This document shows positions 63,628 to 64,000 of a DNA stretch of 64,000 nt, one piece after another. A program made the translations under genes and the position numbers. This stretch comes from Acholoe squamosa (taxonomy: Eukaryota; Annelida; Polychaeta; Phyllodocida; Polynoidae): NCBI GenBank assembly GCA_949317995.1, contig OX439047.1:35068950-35132949 (forward strand), read 5' to 3'. The notes below the pieces were generated by a model that did no database searches, had not been told where the DNA came from, and saw only the letters and a program-made list of their open reading frames with translations. Numbering within the stretch: the first letter of the stretch is position 1; every line of letters begins with the position of its first letter.

Positions 63628-64000
63628 CTATGCAAGTACAGGCCTTGAAGCGGAGTACATGTATATTACTCTGATTCTGTACGGATCCTCTAGGCCTACC
63701 TGTAGCTGCTTCGTAGAGTTTTGACTCAATAGTGTGTACACTCACCTGGATAACATAAAGAGGCAAGAATTAGTAAGTGGGTAAGAACACATGTATACAA
63801 CTCCTATATCAGAACAAATGCCTTCCTATACAGAAAATGAACTGCTAATAGAAGGCTACATTTATGAATGTTACTAAGATATAAAGGTTTGTAAACACTC
63901 AATTATTATATGGGGTCTTAACGGCTAAATACTCAGGTAAATTGTACTGAAGTGATCTCAGGGTCGTGAGACAGTCACCCGTACATGGGATACCATTAGT

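Noticed and set aside
63680..63740. Possible 46-nt minus-strand exon (VSVHTIESKLYEAAT) with acceptor ttatccag and gtaggc donor
   Set aside because: Too short and unlike any DLG segment; the same ttatccag|gtgagt site could equally be read as a donor. No independent support.

Overview
The window is animal nuclear DNA: AT-leaning non-coding sequence with short, widely spaced exons that have GT-AG borders, many poly-A/T, poly-G/C and microsatellite tracts, and many short non-autonomous transposons. Nothing prokaryotic, viral or organellar is visible. The one recognisable gene is an invertebrate-style Discs large (DLG/SAP97/PSD-95 family MAGUK scaffold) on the minus strand. The repeats (a V/Meta-like SINE, TA-flanked MITEs, TTAA-flanked piggyBac-like MITEs) and the frequency of TACATGTA-like words suggest a marine invertebrate, perhaps a lophotrochozoan or non-vertebrate deuterostome. 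The species cannot be fixed from the sequence.

Gene layout, transcribed right to left: a possible first coding exon (61950-62030); a 12-codon exon (49748-49783); the pre-PDZ1 exon ending in EYEEIALER (39012-39059); PDZ1 split over 38616-38740 and 37272-37374; the PDZ1-PDZ2 joint (36764-36830); PDZ2 split over 36269-36405 and 35844-35985; and a linker exon (35390-35489). All these junctions keep one reading frame. PDZ3, SH3 and guanylate kinase exons were not found, so that part of the gene should lie beyond the left edge.

About 18 kb further in the same direction is one giant open exon on the same strand (13220 to about 16977; about 1,250 codons, proline-, serine-, glycine- and glutamine-rich, no recognised domain) ending in a good splice donor. 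It is either the first coding exon of an unrecognised gene or a giant, frame-preserving exon of the DLG transcript between PDZ2 and PDZ3. This is the most interesting open question in the window.

The rest is intronic or intergenic and is dominated by mobile elements: three SINE copies with perfect 12-13 bp target-site duplications; three copies of a G/C-tract MITE; a 1.5 kb terminal-inverted-repeat element with internal tandem repeats; three MITEs resembling one another in ending CCGTA...TACGG; piggyBac-like elements, two of which carry palindromes at 33-34 bp spacing; a 560 bp inverted repeat of alternating GGACCC/CGACCC units; and several small foldbacks. One 1.24 kb intron inside the PDZ1 coding region is mostly made of four such insertions.
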